Source of the DNA: Planctomycetales bacterium
Lineage (GTDB): Bacteria; Planctomycetota; Planctomycetia; Planctomycetales; Planctomycetaceae
NCBI GenBank assembly: GCA_026400835.1
Contig: JAPLOA010000042.1
Location: 1 to 64,000 of the forward strand
Length of the DNA stretch: 64,000 nt
Direction: 5' to 3'
Below the pieces are notes generated by a model that saw nothing but the letters and a program-made list of their open reading frames with translations, ran no database searches and had not been told where the DNA came from. A program made the translations under genes and the position numbers. Shown here one piece after another: positions 27,128 to 36,780 of this stretch (its first letter is position 1; every line of letters starts with the position of its first letter).

Positions 27128-28120
27128 ATGTCGGATCGACACTACGTTCACCAGGAAGACGAAGTCGCATTGGCCAAGATTCTGAAGGAATCCAGGCCAT
27201 GGCTCGAACAATACGGAACGACGATCATTTACGGTGTTGCCGCAGTCCTTGCGGTGTCCGCGGTCGGTGTGTATGTCGCTCGCCGTCCGCCTGCGACCGC
27301 TGCCGAGTCATCCGGCCTGCTGATGGCATCTTCAGTAGAAGAATATCAAACAGTGGCCGATTCAGCCCCGGATTCGCCGATCGGCATCGTGGCTCGTCTT
27401 CGACAGGCTGAACTGTCTCTCGACGAGGCGGCCGGACAGCTCTTCACCGACCGTGAAAAAAGCGTCAAAACTCTCGATAACGCGGCTCGTACGTTTGGAA
27501 ATCTTGCCGATCGCAAAGATCTGAACAGCGACTTGCGAGAACGAGTTCTGGCGGGTGTCGCACGAGTTCTCGAATGCCGCTGCGATGGGACAGACGCGAC
27601 CGTCAAGCCTGCGATTGAGGCATGGGAGAAGCTGTTGAAAGAGTACCCTGACTCTAAGATGTTCAAAGACATCGCTGAGAGCCGCGTGAAGACACTAAAG
27701 TCAGATAATTCGAAGGCGTTCTACGCCTGGTTCCAGACTCAGAACCCGAAGGCCAGCGATGATTTGCTGTTGCCTCAGGATGGACCGGGAAAAGTTCCTG
27801 ACGTTCCGCGGATCGACATCCCTGACTTCACGACGCCATCCGCTCCGATGGAAGGCGCCAAGACGGAAACCCCAGCGGCTCCTGCTGAGGGTACTCCTGC
27901 TGCCGAAGATAAGCCAGCCCCGGCCGAAGAGAAGCCAGCGCCAGCCGAAGGCACGCCTGCTCCTACGGAAGGAACTCCGGCTCCAGAAGCCAAGCCTGCT
28001 CCTGCAGAAGGAACTCCGGCTCCAGAAGGCACGCCTGCTCCTGCCGAAGGCACACCGGCTCCAGAAGCCAAGCCAGCCCCTGCCGAAGGTTCTCCAGCGC
28101 CTGAGAAATCAGGGGAATGA
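27128..28120 (+). CDS. YfgM-like membrane protein with Pro/Ala/Glu repeat tail
   Basis: 330 residues. A short cytoplasmic N-terminus precedes a transmembrane helix (IIYGVAAVLAVSAVGVYVA, about 34-53) and a TPR-like helical periplasmic region (about 60-205). This is the layout of YfgM/Tol-Pal-associated TPR proteins. The last 80 residues or so are a low-complexity tail of PAPAEGT-type repeats (DNA repeats at about 27880-28105), probably an extended wall-spanning linker. YfgM helps envelope protein folding in other bacteria; here the role is inferred. The gene overlaps the next by four bases (ATGA). Confidence 0.7.
   Translation: MSDRHYVHQEDEVALAKILKESRPWLEQYGTTIIYGVAAVLAVSAVGVYVARRPPATAAESSGLLMASSVEEYQTVADSAPDSPIGIVARLRQAELSLDEAAGQLFTDREKSVKTLDNAARTFGNLADRKDLNSDLRERVLAGVARVLECRCDGTDATVKPAIEAWEKLLKEYPDSKMFKDIAESRVKTLKSDNSKAFYAWFQTQNPKASDDLLLPQDGPGKVPDVPRIDIPDFTTPSAPMEGAKTETPAAPAEGTPAAEDKPAPAEEKPAPAEGTPAPTEGTPAPEAKPAPAEGTPAPEGTPAPAEGTPAPEAKPAPAEGSPAPEKSGE
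27880..28105 (+). repeat. In-frame tandem repeats encoding PAPAEGT units
   Basis: Imperfect 12-21 base units related to gctcctgccgaaggcacg and gctccagaagccaag are repeated around ten times, all in the frame of the host gene. Units are not identical at third positions, so the array is old or under selection at protein level. Copy number may vary between strains. Confidence 0.75.
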
Positions 28121-29217
28121 CATCCAGCTCCGGCGAGCATCCTGAATCGGAGGACGACGGTATTCAGCCGTTATCCCCCGAGGAGCTTGCAAATCTCGAA
28201 GAGCCCATCGACATCACGGTGGAAGCTCGCGCGCATGGCTGGCGGCTCGATCATTACCTGAACCGTTTGTTCCCGAACCACAGCCGTGCTCAGTTACAGA
28301 AGGCTGTGGAAGCGGGAGGTGTGACGCTGAATGGGCTCGTCCCGAAGGTGTCGCGACGCTTAAGAGTCAACGACCGTATCTGGGTTCAATTGCCGGATGC
28401 GGAAGAATCAAACATCCACGCCGAGAACATTCCGCTGGATATCCTGCATGAGGACGATGCGATTATCGTCGTCAATAAGCAGGCCAACATGGTTGTCCAT
28501 CCGGGGCGAGGCAACTCTCATGGCACGCTCGCAGCCGCATTGCAGTACCACTTCAATTGCCTGAGTGATGTCGCGGGCCGACACCGACCAGGGATCGTGC
28601 ATCGACTGGACCGTGATACGACTGGAGTGATTCTGATCGCCAAGGATAATCAGGTTCACCAGAAGATCAGCAGCCAGTTTGAACGCCGTGAAGTTCGTAA
28701 GGAGTATCGAGCGATCGTCCGCGGCGTGCCGGAGCTGGCATCCGATTATATTCGCACCTTCGTGTGTGCTCATCCAAGAGTTCGCGAGAAGATGATGGTC
28801 TGCCCTGAAGGCGGGAACGCTCGCGAAGCTGTCACGTTCTACAAGACGGCCGAGTCTTACGGCGGGTACGCATTTGTCGATCTGCATCCGCACACGGGGA
28901 GAACTCATCAACTGCGAGTTCACATGCAGCACATCGCCTGCCCCATCGTTGCCGACCGCATGTATATTGGGCAGTCGGATTTTCGGAAGTCAGAAGTTCT
29001 GAGTTCTCTCAGTCGCCACAACAAGACCTCTGCAGCAACCTCTGCGGAGATTGATTCAACGGGACCTGCTGATGATGTGCTCATCGCGCGGCAAGCGCTG
29101 CATGCGTTTCGCCTGATGATTCGTCATCCAATTACGGGCAAAGAGATTCAGTTTGAAGCACCGTTGCCGGATGACTTTCAGCGAACACTCAGTTTTCTGC
29201 GACAGTCCGCGAGTTGA
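28117..29217 (+). CDS. RluA/RluD-family 23S rRNA pseudouridine synthase
   Basis: 366 residues. An N-terminal S4 RNA-binding domain (GWRLDHYLNRLFPNHSRAQLQKAVEAGGVTLNG, about 42-75) is followed by the catalytic domain with ILHEDDAIIVVNKQANMVVHPG and the signature HRLDRDTTGVILIAKD containing the catalytic Asp. PHTGRTHQLRVHMQHI follows. This is the RluD layout; RluD modifies helix 69 of 23S rRNA. An acidic N-terminal extension of about 40 residues and a loop of roughly 35 residues after the GRTHQLR motif are additions relative to the E. coli enzyme. The start overlaps the preceding gene (ATGA), so it is co-translated. Confidence 0.9.
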   Translation: MTSSSGEHPESEDDGIQPLSPEELANLEEPIDITVEARAHGWRLDHYLNRLFPNHSRAQLQKAVEAGGVTLNGLVPKVSRRLRVNDRIWVQLPDAEESNIHAENIPLDILHEDDAIIVVNKQANMVVHPGRGNSHGTLAAALQYHFNCLSDVAGRHRPGIVHRLDRDTTGVILIAKDNQVHQKISSQFERREVRKEYRAIVRGVPELASDYIRTFVCAHPRVREKMMVCPEGGNAREAVTFYKTAESYGGYAFVDLHPHTGRTHQLRVHMQHIACPIVADRMYIGQSDFRKSEVLSSLSRHNKTSAATSAEIDSTGPADDVLIARQALHAFRLMIRHPITGKEIQFEAPLPDDFQRTLSFLRQSAS

Positions 29218-29280
29218 CTGGGAATGACCGATGGAGACCGTGCTGGCCGCCCAGGACCGGGTTCGGAATGAAATCCGTAA

Positions 29281-29402
29281 ATGGTGTGCCTGCGTTCGCC
29301 AGGGCGAACTTGTCACACCGGTTGAGTCTCCAGTCAATTCAAGCAGGAAGTGATTAAGGGACTGTTCGCTAAAGATTCCATTTCTGTTCCACCCTACGAT
29401 TC
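29281..29402. repeat. Single-arm copies of two dispersed repeats
   Basis: 29281-29325 is one arm of the GGTGTGCCTGCGTTCGC..TTGTCACACC family without its partner and without the CTAC head. 29384-29398 ends in CCACCCTAC, which read on the other strand is a GTAG head plus GGTGG. No gene in the gap 29218-29498. Confidence 0.5.
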
Positions 29403-29498
29403 CAATAAGTTAAAAGCCTCGAAGCGAACGGCGACACGGGGCTCCAAAGATGTCCCGGTGTCGACTCAATCAACAACCCATTAGCGTCCGGTTATTTC

Positions 29499-30782
29499 AT
29501 GCCTCGTTTGTTGCTCCCCAATCTGATGTTCGAAGATGAACTGGACGGGATTGCTCACCGCGTGCCCGCGATGGCTCAAAAGTCAGCAGGACAGTTGGCA
29601 GCCGTGATGGGATTGCTCGCATCGTCAACGGAATCGAAAGCCGCATCAGATCAACGTGACATCGTGATCGTCGACGAAGACGCGGTTCCGTCGGAGATCC
29701 CGGAAGCGTTGCAACATGTTCGATTTGAAACGCTGGCGTCTCTTCCCCGGTATGATCTCGCGGAGTATGAGTATCAGCCGTGGGGGTGGAGCAAAACGGC
29801 GATCAATCTGGGCAGAAAACCTGGGCTCAGGTTTTCAGCGCCGGATCCAGACTTCGTCAAGTTTGTCAATAGCCGTGAGTTTCTTGCGCCGCTGGATGGA
29901 TGTTGGCCGCTTTCAGGAGGGGCCGAAGCAGGAGAACTGCCGGGCGGACGACTTTGCTGGTCTGCGGCTCAGGTCAGCGAGGCATTGCGGGAGTTCGCTC
30001 AATTGGGTTTCAGGAAATGGGTGATCAAATCCAACTTCAGTCAGGCGTCGCGAAACCGCGTGCGCGGTGATGGTATCGCGATTTCAGCAACGACACAAAA
30101 CTGGCTGCAGAAACGATTCGTCGACACGCAGCCGGTTTATGTGGAGCCATGGTTCGAGCGAGTCGCCGAGTGCGGACTACAGTTCGAGGTCCCGCCCTTA
30201 ACGTCAGATCAGTCGATCGAATTCATCGGCGGTTGTGAGATGCTGACTGATGAGTCGGGGCGATATCGAGGCAGTATCGTGTCGCAAGCGATTGAGGGAT
30301 GGTGGCAGTCAGCAATTGACCCCTGCACAACGGTCGCCGCCGCCGCAAGGGAGTTGGGGTTCTTTGGCCCGATCGGAATGGACTGCATGCTTATCCGGCA
30401 CCCGATCGACGGGAAGATTTGGCTTCGTCCGTGCCACGATGTAAATGGTCGGTTCACGATGGGGCGAGTGGCCTTGTCGCTTCGTCATTGGTTGCGGCCG
30501 GGTGAAATCGGGTTCTGGTGCCATGGCGTGGAGAAATCGTATACCGCCAGCCAGAATCTTTTCGTGGAACAGCCTGGAGAGAACGTACGGATTATTCCAA
30601 CGAGTCCGGCTATGTACGGCTCGGAACGCGCGACTTTTCAGACGGCCTTGCTGATTTCAGCGGATTGTTGCCGTCTTGAAACAGTCGCCAGCGAAATCCT
30701 GAGCCAGAATATCCGTGGTCCCTTCGACCCATTGAACATTCCAGATCTCAGCACGGCTGCCAACGAGAAACTTTCGCCATGA
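29499..30782 (+). CDS. ATP-grasp-like protein of unknown function
   Basis: 427 residues, not matched to a named family. The central part has features of an ATP-grasp ligase: [22 protein letters not shown] as the lysine-plus-loop segment, [19 protein letters not shown] as the acidic strand pair, and [27 protein letters not shown] as the C-terminal metal-binding Asn/Asp/Glu region. Its stop overlaps the start of the GT2 gene by four bases (ATGA), so the two products probably work in one pathway, perhaps amino-acylation or ligation onto a glycan or peptide. Cytoplasmic; no signal or helix seen. Confidence 0.6.
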   Translation: MPRLLLPNLMFEDELDGIAHRVPAMAQKSAGQLAAVMGLLASSTESKAASDQRDIVIVDEDAVPSEIPEALQHVRFETLASLPRYDLAEYEYQPWGWSKTAINLGRKPGLRFSAPDPDFVKFVNSREFLAPLDGCWPLSGGAEAGELPGGRLCWSAAQVSEALREFAQLGFRKWVIKSNFSQASRNRVRGDGIAISATTQNWLQKRFVDTQPVYVEPWFERVAECGLQFEVPPLTSDQSIEFIGGCEMLTDESGRYRGSIVSQAIEGWWQSAIDPCTTVAAAARELGFFGPIGMDCMLIRHPIDGKIWLRPCHDVNGRFTMGRVALSLRHWLRPGEIGFWCHGVEKSYTASQNLFVEQPGENVRIIPTSPAMYGSERATFQTALLISADCCRLETVASEILSQNIRGPFDPLNIPDLSTAANEKLSP

Positions 30783-31618
30783 CTGCCCCCGAACAGCCTC
30801 TCCTTCAAAATCTTCGTCCATGGTCCGCCGAATGGTATGATCAGCAGACACGAACCATCGGGGAATCGGCCTGTCGCCAACTGGGATTTTATGTGATCCC
30901 GGCTGAGATGCGTCTTTCCGTCGTGATCCCCGTTTATAACGAAGAGAAAACTCTGCGAGTTCTCGTGGATAAAGTTCGGCAGGTGCCGATCCGCAAAGAG
31001 CTGATTCTGATCGATGACTGCAGCAAGGATCGGACACGCGACGTCCTGAAAGCTCTGGAAGCAGAAGGAGGTCAGGACGACTTCAACAGGATTCGGATCT
31101 TCTTTCACGACGTCAATCAGGGAAAAGGCGCGGCTCTGAAGACCGGGTTTTCGCATGTCGAGGGAGACATTGTAATCATTCAGGATGCCGACCTGGAATA
31201 CGATCCGGCCGAGTATCCACGTTTGCTGCAGCCGATTGTTGAGAACAAAGCCGACGTCGTTTTCGGCAGCCGATTTTTAGGTGACCAGGCGCATCGAGTG
31301 CTCTACTTCTGGCACTATCTGGGCAATCGTTTTCTCACGACGCTGTCCAACTGCTTCACGAATCTGAATCTCAGCGACATGGAGACATGTTACAAGGTCT
31401 TCCGACGTTCAGTGATTGATGAGATTACTCCTAAGCTGGTCCAGAAACGTTTTGGCTTCGAGCCGGAGATTACCGCCCGAGTCGCTCGCCGACGTCTTCG
31501 AGTCTTCGAGACATCGGTTAGCTATGCAGGTCGAACCTATGCCGAAGGCAAAAAGATCGGCTGGCGCGACGGCTTCAAGGCGCTGTACTGCATCGTCCGC
31601 TTCGGAATAGCAGACTGA
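30779..31618 (+). CDS. Family 2 glycosyltransferase (dolichyl-phosphate sugar synthase-like)
   Basis: 279 residues. After a 45-residue extension comes a GT2 (GT-A) fold: [39 protein letters not shown], then the DxD metal motif in [11 protein letters not shown] and [19 protein letters not shown] and [15 protein letters not shown] place it with DPM1/polyprenyl-phosphate glucosyl- or mannosyltransferases. No C-terminal membrane helices are present. It would load a sugar onto a lipid phosphate using a nucleotide sugar, possibly one made by the nearby manA and nucleotidyltransferase genes (inference). Confidence 0.85.
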   Translation: MTAPEQPLLQNLRPWSAEWYDQQTRTIGESACRQLGFYVIPAEMRLSVVIPVYNEEKTLRVLVDKVRQVPIRKELILIDDCSKDRTRDVLKALEAEGGQDDFNRIRIFFHDVNQGKGAALKTGFSHVEGDIVIIQDADLEYDPAEYPRLLQPIVENKADVVFGSRFLGDQAHRVLYFWHYLGNRFLTTLSNCFTNLNLSDMETCYKVFRRSVIDEITPKLVQKRFGFEPEITARVARRRLRVFETSVSYAGRTYAEGKKIGWRDGFKALYCIVRFGIAD

Positions 31619-31798
31619 TTTTCAGATTAAAACAGGCAATGTGGCGAGCCTCGGTGGAACGCGGGAACTCGGGGAGTCACTGAGTGCGCGCGATTGCTCA
31701 TGAGTTGCAAATTGCTCTGTTCCGAACGCTGGACATCCTGATACGCTGATTAGAGGCTGCGATCCTCAATTCCTACTCCTGATGCAAGCGTATTCAGA

Positions 31799-32770
31799 AT
31801 GCTTCCCCCACTGTTGTTTCAGCCCATTTTGAAAAGAATTCGCTGGGGTGGACGTCGGCTGGGTTCTTTGCTGCACAAGCCCATTGGCAGCGAGAACGAT
31901 TATGCGGAAAGCTGGGAAGTCGCAGATCACGCGGATGGTCAGAGCATTGTCGCGACGGGACCCTTGGCCGGGCAGTCGCTCAGCGACGTGATGCGGGAGC
32001 ACCGAAGTGAGTTGCTGGGGTGTCAGGATCAGCTGACACAGTTTCCGTTGCTCATCAAGTTTCTGGATGCCAATGATTGGTTGTCATTGCAGGTGCATCC
32101 GGACGATCGGCTGGCCAAACAATTTCAGGCCAATGAGAATGGAAAAACAGAGGCATGGGTCATCCTGGAAGCTCGTCCCGATAGCCAGATCTGTTCCGGA
32201 CTGAAGTCTGGTGTCACCCCGGAACAGCTCCGACAGTCGCTGATTGCCGGGACTGTCGAAGAATGCCTGAATATGATCTCGGTCAAGCGCGGCGACTGTG
32301 TATTCGTGCCGGCAGGAACCGTTCACGCGCTCGGCCCCGGGATTGTTCTTGCGGAGGTTCAGCAGCAAAGTAATCTGACGTTTCGACTCTTTGACTGGGG
32401 GCGTCTGGATGCGTCCGGGAAGGCTCGTCCAATTCACGTGGAAGAGTCGATTACCTGCACCGATTTTAATCTTGGCCCGGTGTTCCCGGTGAAGCCTGTT
32501 CAACTGTGCGACCAGTCTCATGTCTTTGAAGAGCTCGTTCGATGCGACCATTTTGTGATTCGACGGCATCGAATCATAGATCCGGCACGAATGGTCATTG
32601 AGGATCGATTTCGGATTCTGATTGTCCTCGAAGGCGCCATTCAGGTTCGCACGAGATTTGGTGCCGTTGTTATGCCGACCGGCACTTCCGCGATACTGCC
32701 AGCTTGCTCGGGAGAAACAGCATTGATCCCGTCAAGCTCAGCGATCGTTCTGGAAGTGCTCTGCCCCTGA
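31799..32770 (+). CDS. manA: Class I mannose-6-phosphate isomerase
   Basis: 323 residues, the short bacterial class I type. Zinc ligands are visible: Gln98 and His100 in WLSLQVHPDD, Glu118 in KTEAWVI and His176 in VFVPAGTVHALG. It interconverts fructose-6-phosphate and mannose-6-phosphate in the cytoplasm, opening the route to GDP-mannose and related sugars. It is separated from the GT2 gene by about 180 bases without obvious coupling but lies in the sugar island 29.5-37.6 kb. Confidence 0.9.
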   Translation: MLPPLLFQPILKRIRWGGRRLGSLLHKPIGSENDYAESWEVADHADGQSIVATGPLAGQSLSDVMREHRSELLGCQDQLTQFPLLIKFLDANDWLSLQVHPDDRLAKQFQANENGKTEAWVILEARPDSQICSGLKSGVTPEQLRQSLIAGTVEECLNMISVKRGDCVFVPAGTVHALGPGIVLAEVQQQSNLTFRLFDWGRLDASGKARPIHVEESITCTDFNLGPVFPVKPVQLCDQSHVFEELVRCDHFVIRRHRIIDPARMVIEDRFRILIVLEGAIQVRTRFGAVVMPTGTSAILPACSGETALIPSSSAIVLEVLCP

Positions 32771-33170
32771 GATGACGCAGGCGTTGTTACTTGCTTGATC
32801 GCTCAGGAATAGTCGCAAGTTAACTTCCCGATGTTTCCACGCTTTGAAATCCCGACCCGAACGTCAATGAGGGATTTTGGACAAAACTCGATCCCTCGCT
32901 GACTCTTTTCGAAGTTGCGATGTTCGAGACTGCCTGGGATCAAAGGGCCAAAAACACAGGGACTTATCATAACCCGACGCGTCAGCGAGGGATCTACGGC
33001 AACCCTGCGTAAACCGCAAAAACGCAATCCCTCGCTGACGCTTCGGGTTGGGATCGGCACAAAGGCGCAACTTCAAAACTGCCGCGTCGGGTTGTGATAG
33101 ACGGAACCTGTTTCGGCACTGTTCCTGAGTTGGCATGCTTCGCACTCGCCGATCTGCACCGGAGGCTGAT
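32771..33170. repeat. Gap filled by palindromic repeats (32850-33105)
   Basis: Several arms of the aacccg..cagcgaggga family alternate in both orientations: near 32853 (CCCGACCCGAACGTCAATGAGG), 32891 (ATCCCTCGCTGAC), 32971 (AACCCGACGCGTCAGCGAGG), 33029 (ATCCCTCGCTGACGCTTCGGG) and 33085 (GCGTCGGGTTGTGAT). It is a cluster rather than a single element. A closely similar cluster is at 50100-50360. No gene seen. Confidence 0.7.
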
Positions 33171-36100
33171 CTACCAGAGGCAAAGGCTGTCGACAAACGC
33201 CGCGGAACCATCTCGCAGCCAGCCATCAAGCTGAGCCGGATCCTTGAGCTGTTGACCTCGCAATGTTGGCACGACCAGAAACGAACAGTTTATGTCTGAC
33301 AGAGCTGTCATGTCGCCCCAGAGTTTTTCAAACTGCGAGACCGGGAAGACATCTTCCTGACCATGACCCCAGCGTTTCTTGACGTCTTTCAGAGTAATAT
33401 ACGTTGGCATGCGGCGCCCGAGTTCTCGAATGGCGGCATCGACGTTTTTCTGATTTGCCAGGCCTGCTCGATCAAGTCCAAAGATCTTCAGCAGGCGATC
33501 GACATCGATCCATGTCGTCAGTGAGTTATACCACGACAGATGGAACTCATCTTCTTCGCGTGGCATGGCGAGTCCTTCGACGAGGCGAACTCGGCCATCA
33601 ACTTTTGCCAGCCCGCCGCCGCGATCTTCCAGACGGCGACTAATCACTTCAAATGAGAGATCTGCGTTCGACTGAATGTGCAGACCCAGACAACCGGCAT
33701 CAAGATTTGCTCCCAGCGTATCGATGTTGTGCAGCATCAGATACTTGAGCTGTGGACGATCCTCCAGCATCTGCTTCAAAGTTCCGTTGCGGAGGATGTT
33801 GGGCACTTCATACCAGTGACCCACGGGATGCATACATTGCGAAGGGAGATTGTCGGTGTAGTCAGACGTTTCGCCGGCCGTACGCGCCCAGTTCATGAGA
33901 GCCGCTCGCAGACTGCTGCGAACCTTCTCCTTCTGCACGTCCAGCACTTGTTGTGATGTTTCTTCCCACGCAAACTGGAGGTCACGCAGCGTTGGCACCA
34001 TGCGCAGGCCGACCGAGGCCCCGCGGGAAACGCGGAAGATAGTCTCTTGTCCCGCTGTATCCGCCGCTGACGAATTCAATTTCTCGACAGCATCACGCAG
34101 CGGTTTATCCGTCAGATAGCCTGACGTCACCACATGCAGCGGCGAAATGCCACTTTGAGCCGCGACAGCACGCGTCTTCGCGAAGTGGATATCGAGAAAC
34201 GATCGCCATTGCCCTTTCATTTTGCAGAATGGATTCAGAGCCTTCACGACGCCGGCTCCCTGAGTCCAACGGCTGCCAACTCCGGCTGCAAGTGTGATGA
34301 CGCCGACTTCGCCATTCGCCAGGGCTGCTCGCCCGAGTTCAATGGCCGACTTCGGTATCTCGCGGCGGGCTTCAATAACCTCTTCCGCAGAAACATCTTC
34401 AATCTTCACGGACGCATGCAGACGATTCTGTGCCATCCCGAGACGTCCCGAGCGCAGGTCTTCTCGCAATTGGTCATGGGCGATCGGATCAAACCCGTTA
34501 CCACGCAGCAGATCTTCCAGACATGCCGACTGTTGCGCTTCCTTCGAGGTCGTGGGAAGAATCCGCTGAATCAGTCGTGCGGCCAGATGATCGCTCCCGT
34601 CGGAATCTCGACACGCGTTACCGACTCGTTCGAGTTCGTGGCGAACCATCGGCGTCAGTTGCTGCAACCCCTTGCGGAGCCAGTCAGGAACCATCAGGGC
34701 GTAGTAGCCTTTCGGCAGATCGCCATCTGTGCGAAGTTCAGCAAATGTTCCATTATCGTTGATCGCAAAGTCGTAGACGACCGGGTCCATCGCAAAGGGA
34801 ACAGTCGCTTCCATACTGCGTTTGACCGTCACCATCATGGTCTGGAGCCAGTCCTGAGCTGCTTCGCGCACCGAAGGATCGAAGATAAACCCCATGCCGC
34901 CGCCGGCCATACCGCCGAGCATCCAGAACCCCTGGAACTTATCGCCATACTTTGCTCGGCATTCCTGAATCAGGCGTTCCGTGTACGCATTGCTGCACCA
35001 CGGAATAATGGCCTGCAGAGGCTCGTGAAAGTTGCGATGGGTGGCTGCTCCGACTCCGGGAATATCGCCAGCTTTCAGTGACGCTGTGATCTGATCCAGC
35101 AGCCCGATGGCATCTTTTCGCGCAACCCATTCCTGTTCGCAACGGAGCAGGTATTTCTCCGTGACCATTTCCAGAATCGGCCCTACATTCTGCGCCATGC
35201 CGCCATGGACCAGCACGAGACTGTCCTGCAGCTTTTGACGAGTCTGCTTTGTGACTTCTTCGGCCGTGAAGACGTGATGCTGTGGCATCAAACGACCACG
35301 ACTAATTCCGAACTCCGGATCATCCGCACCGGCTACGCACCCTTGAATCAGCTTGATGCCTGGCCAGACGCCGCCAGAATCCTGCCAGCCGCCGCCGGAG
35401 CCGCCAATCCATTCCCCCAGAATCGCTCGCGCCGCCACGATGCGACGATCAGATTCTTCCAGTTGTCCTGTTAAAGCAGACACTTGTCCCGTGGCACGCA
35501 TGCACATCGAGATCAGAGAACCGAGCAGATTCGTTGAAACGGCCAGTCGCGAGCCTTTCGGAATATCGTTGACGCGACTTGTGATTTCCAACCCCAGCCC
35601 CGGGCCAATCATCCGCGTAAACACATCGGCGATTTTTCCACCACATCCTTCCATGCCCGGTGGGATCAATCCTGCGGCGATCACAGCGCCTTTGATCAGG
35701 CCGAGATAGTCGCGAGCAAAGTCGAACACTTCATTGATCTCGCGAATCTCAACCTTCGCATCGAGGTCGATACTGATGAGTCGCAGCACGGGCTCATCAA
35801 TGACTCGCAGGCTGCAATCAATCGGCGGAGTCGGTTTTTCATGGCGACCTCGCACGGCCAGATCAATCGACGCATTGATGACCTTCGCGCCTTCGGGGAA
35901 ATCCATGCCGAGGAAAAAGATGTCGCTCCAGCCGCTGTGAGAAAAGTCCATGCGGACGGCCGTGCGTTCGCGAAGAATCGGATAGCTGCCGGTGGCCGAC
36001 GTGATCTTCAGAAGCTCCGGGCGAATTCGCAAAGGAACGTCGGCCGGATGGCCCGTGCGAAACATCCACTGGTTGCCGCGCACGGTGCGAACACTGCGAC

Positions 36101-36494
36101 GCACCTGATCGGCCAGAGTCTGAAACGCAAGCCGATGATAGGCTTCTCCCAACGCGCTGGAAAGCGAAACCGAGGGGCCTTCCTGTTGCAGCTTCGCCAG
36201 AAATACGTCGAGAGCTTCCGGGTAGCGGCGGTTGAGCATGTGCTCATAGCCCACGTACGGAATTCGCCCGCTTTCCCGACCAACAAGCTGAGTCGGCAGG
36301 TGAAAACGATGAATCGCATACAGAAAGAAGAGGCTGCGAACTCGATCGTAAAGATTCTCACAACTGCGGCGATATTCGTCGAGTTCTGAACACTCGCGGA
36401 GCAGATCATCGAGTGTCAGTGTACGGCATTCCGCATCGAGCGAACGATTGCGGATGGCGGCATCGGACGATGTGATAATAGAGAGCAGGTTCAT
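33171..36494 (-). CDS. Fused GHMP-type sugar kinase and UTP-type nucleotidyltransferase
   Basis: About 1107 residues from ATG 36494 (the frame is open to a TTG at 36569). Using the longer numbering, about 1-200 is helical and unassigned. About 200-640 carries GHMP kinase features: IPKGSRLAVSTNLLGS (336-351), GSGGGWQDSGG (390-400) and the C-terminal LGGMAGGGMGF (551-561). About 750-1132 is a UDP-sugar pyrophosphorylase-like domain with VITLAAGVGSRWTQGAGVVKALNP (757-780) and the metal-site HNIDTLGANLD (947-957). Together these would phosphorylate a free sugar at C1 and then couple it to a nucleotide. The plant fucokinase/GDP-fucose pyrophosphorylase FKGP has the reverse order. Sugar and nucleotide are not known; L-fucose is one possibility. 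Confidence 0.75.
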   Translation of the reverse strand: MNLLSIITSSDAAIRNRSLDAECRTLTLDDLLRECSELDEYRRSCENLYDRVRSLFFLYAIHRFHLPTQLVGRESGRIPYVGYEHMLNRRYPEALDVFLAKLQQEGPSVSLSSALGEAYHRLAFQTLADQVRRSVRTVRGNQWMFRTGHPADVPLRIRPELLKITSATGSYPILRERTAVRMDFSHSGWSDIFFLGMDFPEGAKVINASIDLAVRGRHEKPTPPIDCSLRVIDEPVLRLISIDLDAKVEIREINEVFDFARDYLGLIKGAVIAAGLIPPGMEGCGGKIADVFTRMIGPGLGLEITSRVNDIPKGSRLAVSTNLLGSLISMCMRATGQVSALTGQLEESDRRIVAARAILGEWIGGSGGGWQDSGGVWPGIKLIQGCVAGADDPEFGISRGRLMPQHHVFTAEEVTKQTRQKLQDSLVLVHGGMAQNVGPILEMVTEKYLLRCEQEWVARKDAIGLLDQITASLKAGDIPGVGAATHRNFHEPLQAIIPWCSNAYTERLIQECRAKYGDKFQGFWMLGGMAGGGMGFIFDPSVREAAQDWLQTMMVTVKRSMEATVPFAMDPVVYDFAINDNGTFAELRTDGDLPKGYYALMVPDWLRKGLQQLTPMVRHELERVGNACRDSDGSDHLAARLIQRILPTTSKEAQQSACLEDLLRGNGFDPIAHDQLREDLRSGRLGMAQNRLHASVKIEDVSAEEVIEARREIPKSAIELGRAALANGEVGVITLAAGVGSRWTQGAGVVKALNPFCKMKGQWRSFLDIHFAKTRAVAAQSGISPLHVVTSGYLTDKPLRDAVEKLNSSAADTAGQETIFRVSRGASVGLRMVPTLRDLQFAWEETSQQVLDVQKEKVRSSLRAALMNWARTAGETSDYTDNLPSQCMHPVGHWYEVPNILRNGTLKQMLEDRPQLKYLMLHNIDTLGANLDAGCLGLHIQSNADLSFEVISRRLEDRGGGLAKVDGRVRLVEGLAMPREEDEFHLSWYNSLTTWIDVDRLLKIFGLDRAGLANQKNVDAAIRELGRRMPTYITLKDVKKRWGHGQEDVFPVSQFEKLWGDMTALSDINCSFLVVPTLRGQQLKDPAQLDGWLRDGSAAFVDSLCLW

Positions 36495-36616
36495 AGAAGA
36501 TCTGTCTGCATTACAGGCGAGCGGCTGGGCGTCAGCCCACCGAGTTCTGTTTTTGTATTCGTCTGTCAAATTTCAGTTCCAGGCGATGAATCCAGTGCTT
36601 TGTCAGACCCGGAAAA

Positions 36617-36672
36617 ATAGGTTGGACATTCTTGTCCGACAATCCACCGAAGGGCAGGAATGCCCATCCTAC
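36617..36672. repeat. Dispersed hairpin repeat pair
   Basis: The left unit has ATAG (36617) then GTTGGAC-ATTCTT-GTCC. The right unit, read on the minus strand, is GTAG (36672-36669) then GATGGGCATTCCTGCCC. Same left arm as at 12983-13059. It separates two genes of the sugar island on the same strand. Confidence 0.55.
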
Positions 36673-36780
36673 AAATTAGTCGCGTCATGAGAGAACACTG
36701 GATACGACTTGCATCACCGGCAGGCAACCTGTGGCACATGCACTGAACAATCCCGCCGCTGGAGCGGTGGGTGTACGGTA

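Noticed and set aside
34134-35081. A 315-codon frame on the + strand inside the kinase/nucleotidyltransferase gene
   Set aside because: It is antisense to the kinase and transferase motifs and has shadow-like Arg/Cys-rich composition.
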